Origin: Leucobacter edaphi
GTDB lineage: Bacteria; Actinomycetota; Actinomycetes; Actinomycetales; Microbacteriaceae
Reading direction: 5' to 3'
Assembly (NCBI RefSeq): GCF_016522535.1
Contig: NZ_JAEHOI010000002.1
Span: forward strand, 248,001-312,000
Length of the DNA stretch: 64,000 nt
Under the pieces are notes generated by a model that saw only the letters and a program-made list of their open reading frames with translations, was not told the origin of the DNA and did not search any database. Shown piece by piece: positions 24,466-34,910 of the stretch; position 1 is the first letter of the stretch; each line of letters starts with the position of its first letter. The position numbers were made by a program, and so were the translations under genes.

Positions 24466-25311
24466 ATGTCACGTCCGTCCCGTCTCGTCGCCGTGCTCGC
24501 CGCTGGCGCCGCGGCCATCCTCGCCCTGTCCGCCTGCACCGCCGGCGGCGGCGGGAATTCCCCCTCGGAGGGCGCCTCGGGTCCCGGCCCGGTCACCGAG
24601 GGCAAGCTCACGATCGCCACGGGCGAGCCCGCCTACGGCCCGTGGGTCATCGACAACGATCCCGAGAACGGGAAGGGCTTCGAGTCCGCCGTCGCCTACG
24701 CCGTCGCGGAGAAGATGGGGTACAAGAAGGAGGACGTGGTCTGGGTGCGCACCGACTTCAACGCGGCGATCGCCCCGGGACCGAAGGACTTCGACCTGAA
24801 CATCCAGCAGTTCTCGGTCGATGAGAAGCGCAAGAAGGCCGTCGACTTCTCCTCGCCGTACTACGAGACCACGCAGGCCGTCGTCGCCGCAAAGGGCACG
24901 AAGGCGGCGAGCGCCAAGAGCATCGCAGACCTCAAGTCGGCCACGATCGGCGTCGCCTCCGGCACGACCTCGCTCACCGTCGCGGAGAAGGTCATGGCGC
25001 CCGAGAAGAAGCTGCAGGTGTTCAACAGCGTCGACGACGCGGTCGCGGCACTCAATAGCGGCACGATCGACGCCCTCGTCACCGACCTCCCCGGCGCGTT
25101 CTACGTGAGCAGCGCTCAGCTGGAGGACGGCGTCATCGTGGGCCAGCTCGAGTCGGACGCCGGTGGCGACGAGTTCGCCTTCGTCCTGCCGAAGGACTCG
25201 CAGCTCACGAAGAAGACGAGCGAGGCGGTCGATGCCCTCCGCGAGGACGGCACGCTCGACAAGCTCCAGAAGGAGTGGATCGCCGATCAGGGCGCTCCGG
25301 TCCTGAAGTAA
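24466..25311 (+). CDS. Polar amino-acid ABC transporter substrate-binding lipoprotein
   Basis: A 281-aa type 3 solute-binding protein (SBP_bac_3). Signal peptide residues 1-23 end in lipobox LSAC (Cys24), followed by a Gly/Ser linker. The binding fold shows GFESAVAYAVAEKMG, DLNIQQFSVDEKRKKAVDFSSPYY and IGVASGTTSLTVAEK, typical of glutamine, cystine or basic amino-acid receptors. It delivers ligand to the downstream permease and ATPase. The start at 24466 is chosen by the TAGGAG site; a leaderless GTG at 24418 would add 16 residues. It is the first gene of a three-gene operon. Confidence 0.9.
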   Translation: MSRPSRLVAVLAAGAAAILALSACTAGGGGNSPSEGASGPGPVTEGKLTIATGEPAYGPWVIDNDPENGKGFESAVAYAVAEKMGYKKEDVVWVRTDFNAAIAPGPKDFDLNIQQFSVDEKRKKAVDFSSPYYETTQAVVAAKGTKAASAKSIADLKSATIGVASGTTSLTVAEKVMAPEKKLQVFNSVDDAVAALNSGTIDALVTDLPGAFYVSSAQLEDGVIVGQLESDAGGDEFAFVLPKDSQLTKKTSEAVDALREDGTLDKLQKEWIADQGAPVLK

Positions 25312-25324
25312 GCCGCAGCGCAGC

Positions 25325-26193
25325 GTGAGTCGCACACCCGGAAGCGGGGCAGCGCCGTTCGAGCCGAGTGCCATCGAGCTCGAACGGCGCGCCTTCCGCC
25401 GCGCGCGCAAGGCGCGCTCGGTGCTCGTGAGCGTCGCGAGCACCCTCGTGTTCGCGGCGGTCCTCGTCCTCGTCCTCGTCAACAGCCCCGGCTGGGCGCG
25501 CGTGCGGGAGACGTTCTTCGACTGGGACGTCGCGATGGGGGCCTTCCCGCGCGTGATCGAGGGGCTCTGGCTGAACATCCAGGTGCTCGTGATCGCCGCG
25601 ATCGGCGTCGCGATCCTCGGCACGCTGCTCGCGGTGGCGCGCACGCTGCGCGGGGCGGTGTTCACGCCGATCCGGCTCGCGGCCGCCGTCTACACCGACT
25701 TCTTCCGCGGCATCCCGGTGCTGCTCGTGCTCTACCTGGTCGGTTTCGGCGTGCCGGGTCTCGAGATCACCGGCCGCATGCCGCCCCAGTTCTGGGGCAC
25801 GATCGCCCTGATCCTGTGCTATTCGGCGTACGTCGCCGAGGTGCTCCGGGCCGGCATCGAGGCCGTCCACCCGTCGCAGCGACTCGCGGCGCGTTCACTC
25901 GGCTTGAGCCACGGGAAGACGCTGCGTCTCGTCGTGCTCCCGCAGGCGGTGCGGAAGGTGACGCCGGCGCTCATGAACGATTTCGTGTCGATGCAGAAGG
26001 ACGTCGGCCTCATCTCGGTCCTCGGCGCCGTCGATGCGATTCGCGCGGCCCAGATCGAGGTCGCCTCCAGCTACAACTTCACGCCCTACGTGCTCGCCGG
26101 CGTGCTCTTTGTGCTGCTGTCGCTGCCCTTCATCCGGCTCACCGACTGGATCACGGCGCGCGCCCAGAAACGCGAGCAGATCGGGGGATCCGT

Positions 26194-26197
<4 letters not shown>
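25325..26197 (+). CDS. Amino-acid ABC transporter permease
   Basis: A 290-aa HisM/GlnP-type permease. One N-terminal helix (about 32-52) is followed by the BPD_transp_1 core of roughly five helices. The signature DFFRGIPVLL and the EAA loop EAVHPSQRLAARSLGLSHGKTLRLVVLPQA are clear. A single permease gene implies a homodimer. The GTG start is 13 bp after the binding-protein stop, and the stop overlaps the ATPase start (ATGA). Confidence 0.92.
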
Positions 26198-26946
<749 letters not shown>

Positions 26947-27012
26947 CCGCAACGGGCAGTTCACCCGTGTCCGGTGTGTTGGGGCATTCGGACCGGGTAC
27001 CATAGACCCCTT

Positions 27013-28539
27013 ATGTCGAATTCTGTCGAGGGGCCGTCCGAGCCCGTTACCGGTTCCATTCCGGTCCCCGAATACGGTCTCAGCACCGGCCCCGTTCCCG
27101 TCCCCGTCCCCGCCCCCGAGCCGCGGGAGCGGGTGTTCGGCGCGCGTGAACAGCTCGCCGTGTGGCTGCTCCTCGCGTCGGCCTTCGTCGTGATCCTCAA
27201 CGAGACCGTCATGGGCGTCGCCCTGCCGAAGCTCATGGCCGACCTCGGCATCACCGCCGTGGCCGGGCAGTGGCTCACCACGGCATTCCTGCTCACCATG
27301 AGCGTCGTCATCCCGATCACGGGCCTCCTCATCCAGCGGATCAACACGCGTCCGCTGTTCATCGCGGCGATGAGTCTGTTCACGCTCGGCACCGCGATCG
27401 CGGCGTGCGCGCCGGGATTCGAACTCCTCCTCGTCGGCCGGATCGTGCAGGCGAGCGGCACCGCCATCATGATGCCGCTGCTCATGACGACGGTCGTCAC
27501 CCTCGTTCCCGAGCATCAGCGCGGCCGGATCATGGGCCGGATCGCGATCGTCATGTCCGTCGCCCCCGCGCTCGGCCCGACCATTTCCGGGCTCGTGCTG
27601 CACTCGCTGAACTGGCGTTTCCTCTTCATTTTTGTGCTCCCGATCGCGGCGACCGCGCTGTTCATCGGCATGGCCCGCATGCCCAACGTCAGCGAGCCCC
27701 GGAAGATCAGAATCGACCTGCTCTCCGTGCTCCTTTCCGCGCTCGCGTTCGGCGGCCTCGTCTACGGGCTCAGCCTCATCGGCGACGTCGCTCACGGGGC
27801 CCCGCCCGTGCCGCCAGCGGCTCCCATCGGCGCCGGTGTCGTGGCGCTCGGCCTGTTCATCTGGCGCCAGATCGTGCTCCAGCGCGGCGATGGGGCGCTC
27901 CTCGATCTGCGCACCTTCCAGTCCCGGCCGTACGCGCTCTCGGTCGTCCTTTTCGTGTTCAGCTCGATGGCGCTGTTCGGATCCCTGATCCTGCTGCCGA
28001 TCTACGCGCAGACGGTGCTCGGCCTCGACACGCTCGGCACCGGTCTGCTGCTCCTGCCCGGCGGCCTCCTCATGGGCCTGCTCGGGCCGTGGGTCGGACG
28101 CCTCGTGGACACGCGAGGCGCGCGCTTCGTGCTGATCCCCGGGACGATGGTGACGGCGCTCGCGCTGTGGGCCATGGGCCTGTTCACCGACACGACGACG
28201 CCCTGGCAGGTGCTCGGCACGCACGTGCTCCTTAGCATCGGCCTCGCGGGCGTCTTCACCCCGCTGTTCTCGGTGTCGCTCGGCTCGCTGCCGCCGCGGC
28301 TCGCATCGCACGGCAGCGCGATGATCTCGACGGTGCAGCAGGTCGCCGGCGCCGCGGGGACGGCCCTGTTCGTGACGGTGATGACCCTCGTCTCGGTGCA
28401 GGCGGCGGGAGGCGCCGCGCAGATCGATCCGCACGCGCTGTCGGCGGGAACGCGGGCCGCGTTCCTTCTCGGCGGCGCGACCGCGACGGTCGGCGTGCTC
28501 ATCGCCTTCTTCGTGCGGGACGAGGCGCCGAAGGAATAG
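27013..28539 (+). CDS. DHA2-family MFS multidrug exporter (EmrB/QacA type)
   Basis: A 508-aa proton-coupled drug exporter with about 14 helices. The antiporter signature in helix 5 reads MSVAPALGPTISGLVL. The helix 1 motif LNETVMGVALPKLMADLG and the block WLTTAFLLTMSVVIP are DHA2 hallmarks. The N-terminal 40 residues are a Pro/Val-rich hydrophilic extension. TACCAT at 26998-27003 lies 9 nt before the ATG. It converges on the LysR gene with 9 bp between the stops. The substrate is unknown. Confidence 0.9.
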   Translation: MSNSVEGPSEPVTGSIPVPEYGLSTGPVPVPVPAPEPRERVFGAREQLAVWLLLASAFVVILNETVMGVALPKLMADLGITAVAGQWLTTAFLLTMSVVIPITGLLIQRINTRPLFIAAMSLFTLGTAIAACAPGFELLLVGRIVQASGTAIMMPLLMTTVVTLVPEHQRGRIMGRIAIVMSVAPALGPTISGLVLHSLNWRFLFIFVLPIAATALFIGMARMPNVSEPRKIRIDLLSVLLSALAFGGLVYGLSLIGDVAHGAPPVPPAAPIGAGVVALGLFIWRQIVLQRGDGALLDLRTFQSRPYALSVVLFVFSSMALFGSLILLPIYAQTVLGLDTLGTGLLLLPGGLLMGLLGPWVGRLVDTRGARFVLIPGTMVTALALWAMGLFTDTTTPWQVLGTHVLLSIGLAGVFTPLFSVSLGSLPPRLASHGSAMISTVQQVAGAAGTALFVTVMTLVSVQAAGGAAQIDPHALSAGTRAAFLLGGATATVGVLIAFFVRDEAPKE

Positions 28540-28548
28540 GCCGGCGGT

Positions 28549-29463
28549 TCACCCGAGCGCCGAAATCGAGCGTCTCACCGCCTCGGCGAGCTGCCGAACG
28601 GCCGCCGAGGGGCCTCCGGGGCCGGCCGGGGCCGCGAGCAGGAGTTCCCTGGCGAAGCGCGGGTCGTCGATGGGGCGCAGGACGACGCCCTCCGGCGGGT
28701 TGTTGCCCACGATGCTCGGGACCAGGGCGACCGCCATGCCCGCGGCGATGAGGCCGAGCACGACGGAGTAATCGTCGGTGCGGATCGCCACGTCAACCTT
28801 GTGGCCCTCCGTCTGAAAGAGGTCCCGGAGCAGGTCGTCGAGCGTGTCGCCCGGGGTCGAGCCGATCACCCAGCTCTCGTCGGACAGGGAGAGCAGGGCC
28901 TCGCGGTCGAAGGAGCGGAGCTTCGCGGCCGGGTGCGTTGCCGGTAGTGCGAGCAGCATCGGGTCAGTGAACAGGTGGGTCGTGTGGACCTCGGAGCGGA
29001 AGGGCAGCTGGTAGCCGCCCGCGGCGTAGACGAGCGCCGCGTCGAGCGTGTGCTGGTTGACTCGCGTGACGAGGGGCTGCAGCTCCTCGAGGGTGGCGTC
29101 GAGTTCGATGCCGAGTTCTGCGACGCGGCTCGAGATCCCGGGGAGCAGGCGGGCGGCCGCGGTGGGGAACGTCCCGAAGCGGAGGCGTATCCGCCCGAGC
29201 TGCGCGAGGTCGCGCACATCGGTGAGCGCGCGATCGGCGAGCGAGAGGATCTCCTCACCGCGTTCCAGCATGAGCGTTCCCGCCGTCGTGAGTTTCGATC
29301 CGCGCGTGCTCCGCGTGGTGAGGTCGGTCCCGACGAGTCGGTCGAGGTTGCGCAGGTGGTAGTCGACCGTGGGCTGGCTCCAGCCGAGTCGCGCAGCGGC
29401 GCGGGCGACGGATCCCTCCGCGGAGACGGCGCTGAGGGCCTGCAACTGTCGGAGATCGATCAT
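28549..29463 (-). CDS. LysR-family transcription regulator
   Basis: A 304-aa LysR regulator. The N-terminal winged helix (1-60) starts MIDLRQLQALSAVSAEGSVARAAARLGWSQ, and the effector domain begins near residue 90. It is divergent from the decarboxylase gene across 124 bp and is the obvious candidate to control it and itself. The frame is open upstream to 29628, but the HTH begins at the ATG at 29463. The ribosome site is weak (AGGGACC). No T-N11-A palindrome was firmly identified. Confidence 0.9.
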   Translation of the reverse strand: MIDLRQLQALSAVSAEGSVARAAARLGWSQPTVDYHLRNLDRLVGTDLTTRSTRGSKLTTAGTLMLERGEEILSLADRALTDVRDLAQLGRIRLRFGTFPTAAARLLPGISSRVAELGIELDATLEELQPLVTRVNQHTLDAALVYAAGGYQLPFRSEVHTTHLFTDPMLLALPATHPAAKLRSFDREALLSLSDESWVIGSTPGDTLDDLLRDLFQTEGHKVDVAIRTDDYSVVLGLIAAGMAVALVPSIVGNNPPEGVVLRPIDDPRFARELLLAAPAGPGGPSAAVRQLAEAVRRSISALG

Positions 29464-29587
29464 CGTTGGTCCCTGCTTCCTCTGGAGCCGCGGGGGTGAA
29501 TCGCCCGCATTGGCTCCAGACAGTATATGGTGCCATCGTGACGGTTCGGGGATTCCTTTCCCGGGATTCTCGCGCCATTCTGGCGAC

Positions 29588-31174
29588 ATGCTGCACCAGA
29601 CCGACTCCACCCGTCCCCAGTCCGACACCGTATCGAACGGAAGCGGAGCACCGGCGCGCGATTCCCGCGCGGGGAAGCGCGAGGCGCGACCCGTCGCGCC
29701 GGAGCAGTGGACCGCACCCTACGCCGATGCGATCGCGGGTTTCGGCGATTCGAACCCGCACTCGCTCATGGTTCCCGGGCACGGAAACGACCCCGAGAAC
29801 GGGGCGCAGCACATCGCCGAGCTGTTCGGGCCGATGATCGCGGAGCGGGACGTCCCGCTCATGCTCGAGGGCATCGACCTGGGAGAGGACACGCCGCTGC
29901 AGCAGTCCATGCGCCTCGCAGCCGACGCCTGGGGCGCCAAGCGCACCTGGTTCCTGACGAACGGGGCATCGCAGGCCAACCGCACGGCAGCGATTGCCGC
30001 GCGCGGGCTCGGGGAACGGGTGATGATCCAGCGGAGCATGCACTCGAGCTTCACCGACGGCGTGCTGCTCTCCGGGCTGATCCCGTCGTTCGTCGCCCCG
30101 AACGTCGATAGCGTGCACGGGATTGCCCACGGGCTCACGCCCGCCGCGCTCGAGGCCGCCCTCGAACGCGAAGCGGGCGCCGGCCGCGCGGTCTCCAGCA
30201 TCTACGTCGTTTCGCCGAGCTACTTCGGCTCGACCGCCGACGTCGCCGGCCTCGCCGAGGTAGCCCACGCGCACGGTGCCGCGCTCATCGTGGACGGTGC
30301 GTGGGGCGCGCACTTCGGGTTCCATCCCGACCTTCCGGAGTCGCCGGTCCGGCTCGGCGCCGACCTCGTTGTGTCGAGCACCCACAAGCTCGCTGGCTCG
30401 CTCACGCAGTCCGCGATGCTGCACCTCGGACACGGCCCCTTCGCCGAGCGTCTCGAACCCCTCGTCGAGCGCGCCTTCTCCATGACCTCCTCGACGTCTG
30501 CGAGCGCCGTGCTCATGGCCTCGCTCGACGCGGCAAGGCGCGCGATCGCGACGGGGGCCGACCGGATCGAACTCGCGCTCGCGTCGGCTCGCGAGATTCG
30601 CGAGCGCGTCCGCCTGGATTCGCGCTACCGCGTGATCAGCGACGATTTCGGCGATTTTCCCGACATCGTCGAAACCGATGAGCTCCGCGTGCCGATCGAC
30701 GTGTCCGGCACCGGGCAGAGCGGCCACTGGGTGCGCGGACAGATGCGCTGGGAGCACGGCATCTACCTTGAGATGTCCACCGCGACCAGCGTCGTGGCCG
30801 TGATCGGGGCGCTCCGCGACATCGATGTCGACCGGTTCATGGCGGCCCTATCCGCCGTCGCGGACTCCGCGGCCGAGCAGGCAGCGCAGGAGGCCGTCGA
30901 ATTCCCTGAGCTTCCCGAACCGGGCGAGCTGCGGATGCTGCCGCGGGACGCGTACTTCGGCGAGAGCGAGACGGTTCCCGCGGCCGAGGCGGTCGGCCGC
31001 ATCTCCGCCGACACGCTCGCGGCGTACCCGCCTGGAATTCCGAACCTGCTGCCGGGGGAGGTCGTCACCGAGGAGACGATTGCGTTCCTCGCGGCCGTCG
31101 CCGCGTCACCGACGGGATACGTCCGCGGGGCCGTCGACGAGCGCGTGAGCGCGATCCGCGTCGTGAAGGAGTAG
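29588..31174 (+). CDS. Orn/Lys/Arg decarboxylase-family PLP enzyme
   Basis: A 528-aa fold-type I decarboxylase of the shorter (SpeA/YaaO-like) group. PLP Lys267 lies in SSTHKLAGSLTQ. VDGAWGAHFGFHPD supplies the PLP-pairing Asp, and PGHGNDPENG lies near the start. The C-terminal domain is short. It would convert a basic amino acid to a polyamine precursor; the substrate is not settled by sequence. CATTCT lies 6 nt before the ATG. The divergent LysR gene and a downstream hairpin suggest a self-contained regulated unit. The arginase-family gene is 18 kb away, so a shared pathway is only a possibility. Confidence 0.86.
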   Translation: MLHQTDSTRPQSDTVSNGSGAPARDSRAGKREARPVAPEQWTAPYADAIAGFGDSNPHSLMVPGHGNDPENGAQHIAELFGPMIAERDVPLMLEGIDLGEDTPLQQSMRLAADAWGAKRTWFLTNGASQANRTAAIAARGLGERVMIQRSMHSSFTDGVLLSGLIPSFVAPNVDSVHGIAHGLTPAALEAALEREAGAGRAVSSIYVVSPSYFGSTADVAGLAEVAHAHGAALIVDGAWGAHFGFHPDLPESPVRLGADLVVSSTHKLAGSLTQSAMLHLGHGPFAERLEPLVERAFSMTSSTSASAVLMASLDAARRAIATGADRIELALASAREIRERVRLDSRYRVISDDFGDFPDIVETDELRVPIDVSGTGQSGHWVRGQMRWEHGIYLEMSTATSVVAVIGALRDIDVDRFMAALSAVADSAAEQAAQEAVEFPELPEPGELRMLPRDAYFGESETVPAAEAVGRISADTLAAYPPGIPNLLPGEVVTEETIAFLAAVAASPTGYVRGAVDERVSAIRVVKE

Positions 31175-31200
31175 CCGAGGAGCGGTCCGCGAAAACGACG

Positions 31201-31228
31201 AAGGGGAGGGACCGAAGTCCCTCCCCTT
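31201..31228. terminator. Bidirectional terminator hairpin
   Basis: AAGGGGAGGGA (31201-31211) pairs perfectly with 31218-31228 across a 6-nt loop, between the convergent decarboxylase and small exported-protein genes. Confidence 0.8.
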
Positions 31229-31247
31229 CACGCGTTTGGCGCTGCGG

Positions 31248-31475
31248 TTACTTCTTCTTCTCGAAGAGGTTGCCGATGAGCGTCGAGCCGATGAGCACGA
31301 CCGCGAGGATGATCACGCCGGTGATCGAGATCGCCACCACGTCGACGGGCTGGCCCGCCGAGGAGAACATCGAGTGGGTGTCGTCGCCGCCGCCCGACGC
31401 GAACGCGGGCGTCGCGACGAAGAGCGAAACGGTCGCTGCGACGGCGGCAGCTGCGATGCGGGTGCGGAACTTCAC
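31248..31475 (-). CDS. Small exported membrane-anchored protein, unknown
   Basis: A 75-aa protein. A cleavable-looking signal peptide (residues 1-26, MKFRTR then a hydrophobic core to FATPAFAS-like ATPAFA) is followed by a short Gly/Asp/Ser stretch. One membrane helix (about 45-67, VVAISITGVIILAVVLIG) ends with the positively charged LFEKKK. The GTG start has a GAGGAG site 6 nt upstream. No family is recognised. It is a single gene between the bidirectional terminator and the ABC exporter genes, and it could be a small regulator of an envelope complex. Confidence 0.75.
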   Translation of the reverse strand: MKFRTRIAAAAVAATVSLFVATPAFASGGGDDTHSMFSSAGQPVDVVAISITGVIILAVVLIGSTLIGNLFEKKK

Positions 31476-31552
31476 GGTGTCTCCTCGCGTGGTCGAACGT
31501 GGCGCGGCGCGCCGATACCCCCATCCTAGCCCGGATCAGGGGCGGCGTGCGC

Positions 31553-32281
31553 TCACACCGCCGCGGCCGCCGTTTCGCGCAGGAGTCCTGGCTCGTCGAC
31601 GCTCGACACGATCGCCCCGTCGACCACCGTCACGAGAGCGTCGAGAGCGCCCGAGTGCACGAGATCGTGCGTGACGAGCAGGGTGGCCGTGCCCTGCTCT
31701 CGCGTGAGCCGCGCGATCAGCCCCATGATCTCCGCGCCGCGCTCGCGGTCGAGCGCGCTCGTCGGTTCGTCAACGAGGAGGACGCCCGGCTCGTGCACGA
31801 GCGCCCGCGCGATCGCGACGCGCTGGCGCTGCCCACCCGAGAGCTGAGCGGGCCGCTTGCCCGCCTGCGCAGCGAGTCCGACGGCGTCGAGGAGCTCGTC
31901 AGCGCGTGCTCGGATCGCGCGGCGGGTTCGCGGACCGGTGTGCTCCCCGCCGAGCTCGGCCATGACGTGCAGCTGCTCGCGGGCCGTCAGCGAGGGCAGG
32001 AGGTTCGACTGCTGGAAGACGATGCCGATCCGCTCGCGGCGCAGCGCCGCCGCTTCGCGCTTACCGAGCTTCGCCGCGTCGGTGCCGTCGATCATGACCC
32101 GACCGGAGTCGGGTTTGATGAGGGTCGCCGCGACGGCGAGGAGGCTCGACTTCCCGGAGCCCGAGGGGCCCGTGATGCCGGTCACGACGCCGGCCGGCGC
32201 CGCGAGGGTGACGTCGTCGACCGCGGTGACGCGGCTATCGCCGTCGGGGAACGTGAGGGTGACGTTTTCGAGTGAGATCAA
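31553..32281 (-). CDS. ABC exporter ATPase (MacB/LolD/FtsE-like)
   Basis: A 242-aa ATPase. Walker A is GPSGSGKSS, signature LSGGQRQR, Walker B LLVDEPTSALD and H-loop VTHDLVHSG. It pairs with the FtsX-like permease upstream. The start is TTG at 32281, overlapping the permease stop as TTGA; no ATG or GTG lies at the conserved beginning (ISLENVTLTF). The C-terminal 15 residues are Ala/Val-rich. It probably energises a mechanotransmission-type complex rather than substrate passage. Confidence 0.87.
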   Translation of the reverse strand: MISLENVTLTFPDGDSRVTAVDDVTLAAPAGVVTGITGPSGSGKSSLLAVAATLIKPDSGRVMIDGTDAAKLGKREAAALRRERIGIVFQQSNLLPSLTAREQLHVMAELGGEHTGPRTRRAIRARADELLDAVGLAAQAGKRPAQLSGGQRQRVAIARALVHEPGVLLVDEPTSALDRERGAEIMGLIARLTREQGTATLLVTHDLVHSGALDALVTVVDGAIVSSVDEPGLLRETAAAAV

Positions 32282-33405
32282 CGGTGGCTCCCGAGTGCGG
32301 TGAGGGGGTCGGCCTTGGTGACGGAGCGGAGCGCGACAGCGGCGCCTCCCAGGCCGAGGATGGTCATGATCGCGGCTGGCGCGAGTGTGGTGAGCGGGCT
32401 CAGCAGGAAGGGCAGCGCCGTTCCCGCGAGCGATCCGAATCCGACGACGGCGAGGAGCCCGACGCCGATGCCCAGCAGCAGCACAACGAGCGCCTGGCCG
32501 AGCGAGTCCTTGACGAGTGACGACGTGGTCGCGCCGAGCGCCTTGAGAACGGCGACATCGCCGGCGCGCTGCATCGTCCACACGGTGAAGAACGCCCCGA
32601 CGACGAGCGCCGAGATGCCGAAGAGCAGGGCGATCATGAGCCCGAGCGACCCGATTTCGGACTTGAACGCCTCGAGTGCGGTGAGGCTCCCGACGACGGT
32701 TGCTGCGCTCGTGTCGGTGTCGCTCGCGATCGTCGCCCAGTCGGCGTCTCCCGTCACGGCGAGCACGGTGGCCTCGCCGGTGCCTCCGACGCGCTTGTTC
32801 GCGTCCGACCAGGCCTTCGGCGTCATTGCGACGACGGGGGTGTGGCTGTACCAGGAGTCGCCGCCAACCGAGGCGACCGTGTAGTCGTTGCCGGTGATCG
32901 TGACGGTGTCTCCCGTTTTCGCCCGCAGGGCGGAGGCCGCGCCGCTGGAGAGCCCGATCTCGTCGTCGGCCGAGGGCGTCAGCCTCGTGAGCTCGGTCTC
33001 CTGCGCCGGGCTAGCTGGACTCGGCATGCCGAAGAGCGCGATGCCCTGCGTGCCCTCCGAGTCCGCGCTTTCGCCGCGGCTCTGCGTGATCCCGATCGGG
33101 AGGACCGAGTCGACGCCGGAGGCGTTCTCCCACGCGGCCGCCTGGTCCTCGGTGATCGTGGAGCTCGCGAACGACGGCTGTCCCGTCGCCGGCTTCGCGA
33201 GCACGAGCTGGTCGCCGGGAATCGCGAGCACCGAGGAGATGTTCTGCGAGGCGAGCCCGCCGGTGAGTCCCGACAGGAAGCCGACGAGCAGGGTGATGAG
33301 GGCGACGACCGCCCCGATGAGTAAGAATCGTCCGCGGGCGAACCGCAGATCCCTCCAAGCGACGAACACGTGAGACCTTTCCGGCGACGCCGTCTGCGAC
33401 GCCAT
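32278..33405 (-). CDS. FtsX/MacB-like ABC permease
   Basis: A 375-aa protein. The N-terminal helix (about 25-50, FLLIGAVVALITLLVGFLSGL) is followed by an extracytoplasmic MacB_PCD-like domain (about 55-250) and three C-terminal helices (FtsX domain) with KALGATTSSLVKDSLGQA. Exports or senses an envelope substrate with the coupled ATPase. The start is uncertain: ATG 33405 (MASQTAS) has GGGAG upstream, while GTG 33370 (FVAWRDLRF) has GGAAAGG. The adjacent divergent histidine kinase suggests a stress-sensing module like those for antimicrobial peptides. Confidence 0.83.
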   Translation of the reverse strand: MASQTASPERSHVFVAWRDLRFARGRFLLIGAVVALITLLVGFLSGLTGGLASQNISSVLAIPGDQLVLAKPATGQPSFASSTITEDQAAAWENASGVDSVLPIGITQSRGESADSEGTQGIALFGMPSPASPAQETELTRLTPSADDEIGLSSGAASALRAKTGDTVTITGNDYTVASVGGDSWYSHTPVVAMTPKAWSDANKRVGGTGEATVLAVTGDADWATIASDTDTSAATVVGSLTALEAFKSEIGSLGLMIALLFGISALVVGAFFTVWTMQRAGDVAVLKALGATTSSLVKDSLGQALVVLLLGIGVGLLAVVGFGSLAGTALPFLLSPLTTLAPAAIMTILGLGGAAVALRSVTKADPLTALGSHR

Positions 33406-33536
33406 ATCCAGGCTCCCGCGGCGCACGGTTTCCGGCATCGGGGCTTCGCACGGTTCCCGGGTGCACCATCCGGCGACGACCGCTCGAACTTTCGGTTGAT
33501 GCGTGATCGGCGCCGCGGGAATACGCTGGGGGATTA

Positions 33537-34910
33537 ATGGCACCTCATGCTGCGCTCGCCCCGATGTTCACCGTGCTCCGGATCGGCCTGCACGCGCTCT
33601 TCCTCGGGCTCGCGGCGTTTGCGGCGATCGCCTCGTTTTTGCGCGGCGGGCACGCCGGCGCCTGGGGAGGCGATCTCGCGATTCTGCTGATCGTCGTGTA
33701 TCTCGCCGGGGCGATCGGCGCGCGGCGCATGCGCGCCCGCCAGGATCGCTCCGCGGGTTCGGCGGGTCTCGCGGGTGCGGCGGGGCTCGCGGGCTCGTCA
33801 CGAGCCGCAGCCACGGCCGCTCCTGCTGCCCCGGGTGCGGCGGCTGCTGCGCCGGCCGCGGGACCGGGAATCCGCGGCGTGATCTGGGTGCTCACCCTCA
33901 CGGCGCTGTGGGCGGGGCTCGTCTGGCTCGCCCCCGAGGGCGCATACATCGTGTTCCCGCTGTTCTTCCTCTTCCTGCATCTGATCCCCGGGCCGCTCGG
34001 CTATGTGGCGATCGTGCTGTCGACCGGGCTCGCGATCCTCGGCCTCGGCACCCATCTCGGCTTCGGATTCGGGGTGATCGTCGGGCCGCTGCTCGGAGCG
34101 GGGGTCGCGATCCTGATCGGCCTCGGCTATCGCGCGCTCGTTCGCGAGGCGCGCGAGCGTGAGGAACTGCTGAGCGAACTGCTCACGACCCGCGAGCGGC
34201 TGGCGGAAACCGAGCGGGAACGCGGGGCGATCGCCGAGCGGGCGCGCCTCGCGCGGGAGATCCACGACACCGTGGCCCAGGGACTCTCCAGCATCCAGAT
34301 GCTCCTCCACGCGGCCGAGCGCGACGCAGGTCCGGCGGGCGCCGGGGTGCGGCACATCCGGCTCGCCCGCGAGACCGCGGCCGAGAGCCTCGCCGAGACC
34401 CGCGGCCTGATCAGGGAACTCGCGCCGCCCGCCCTGGACGAGGGGCTGCCGTCGGCCCTGCGCCGGCTGGCGGAAGAGCAGGAGCGTCGCACCGGGATCG
34501 AGTTCATCGTGGAGGCGCCCGACCGCACGGAGCTGCCGATGGACGTGCAGTCCGCGCTGCTGCGGATCGCTCAGGGGGCGGTGTCGAACGCGGTGCGGCA
34601 CGCGTCGCCGAACCGGGTGCGGATTGCGCTCGCCGAAGCGGAGGGGCCGGGGGAAGCCGCCGCGGGAGCGGCTCGATCCGGCTCGGCCACGCTCACCGTC
34701 CAGGACGACGGCACGGGCTTCGATCCGCTGCGTGCCGCCGAGCACTCGGGCGCCGGCGAGTCCTTCGGGCTGCGCGCGATCGCCGAGCGCGTCGAACAGC
34801 TCGACGGGGTGCTCGATGTGCACTCGCACCCGGGGCGCGGTACGGAACTCGTGGTGCGGATCGGGGAGCACCGTCCCGCGCCGCTCACGGCAGAAGGGGA
34901 AGAACGATGA
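33537..34910 (+). CDS. Sensor histidine kinase (NarL/LiaS-type, HisKA_3)
   Basis: A 457-aa membrane kinase. Helices at about 13-36 and 44-62 are followed by an Ala/Gly/Ser-rich loop (70-110) and more helices to about 190. A short coiled coil then leads to the HisKA_3 dimerisation domain with phospho-accepting His243 ([13 protein letters not shown]), and a HATPase_c domain with N box SNAVRHA and G boxes DDGTGFDP and GLRAIAERV. No periplasmic sensor domain, so it may sense the membrane or a partner such as the divergent FtsX-like exporter. TACGCT (33522-33527) is 9 nt before the ATG. Its stop overlaps the regulator gene (ATGA). Confidence 0.9.
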   Translation: MAPHAALAPMFTVLRIGLHALFLGLAAFAAIASFLRGGHAGAWGGDLAILLIVVYLAGAIGARRMRARQDRSAGSAGLAGAAGLAGSSRAAATAAPAAPGAAAAAPAAGPGIRGVIWVLTLTALWAGLVWLAPEGAYIVFPLFFLFLHLIPGPLGYVAIVLSTGLAILGLGTHLGFGFGVIVGPLLGAGVAILIGLGYRALVREAREREELLSELLTTRERLAETERERGAIAERARLAREIHDTVAQGLSSIQMLLHAAERDAGPAGAGVRHIRLARETAAESLAETRGLIRELAPPALDEGLPSALRRLAEEQERRTGIEFIVEAPDRTELPMDVQSALLRIAQGAVSNAVRHASPNRVRIALAEAEGPGEAAAGAARSGSATLTVQDDGTGFDPLRAAEHSGAGESFGLRAIAERVEQLDGVLDVHSHPGRGTELVVRIGEHRPAPLTAEGEER

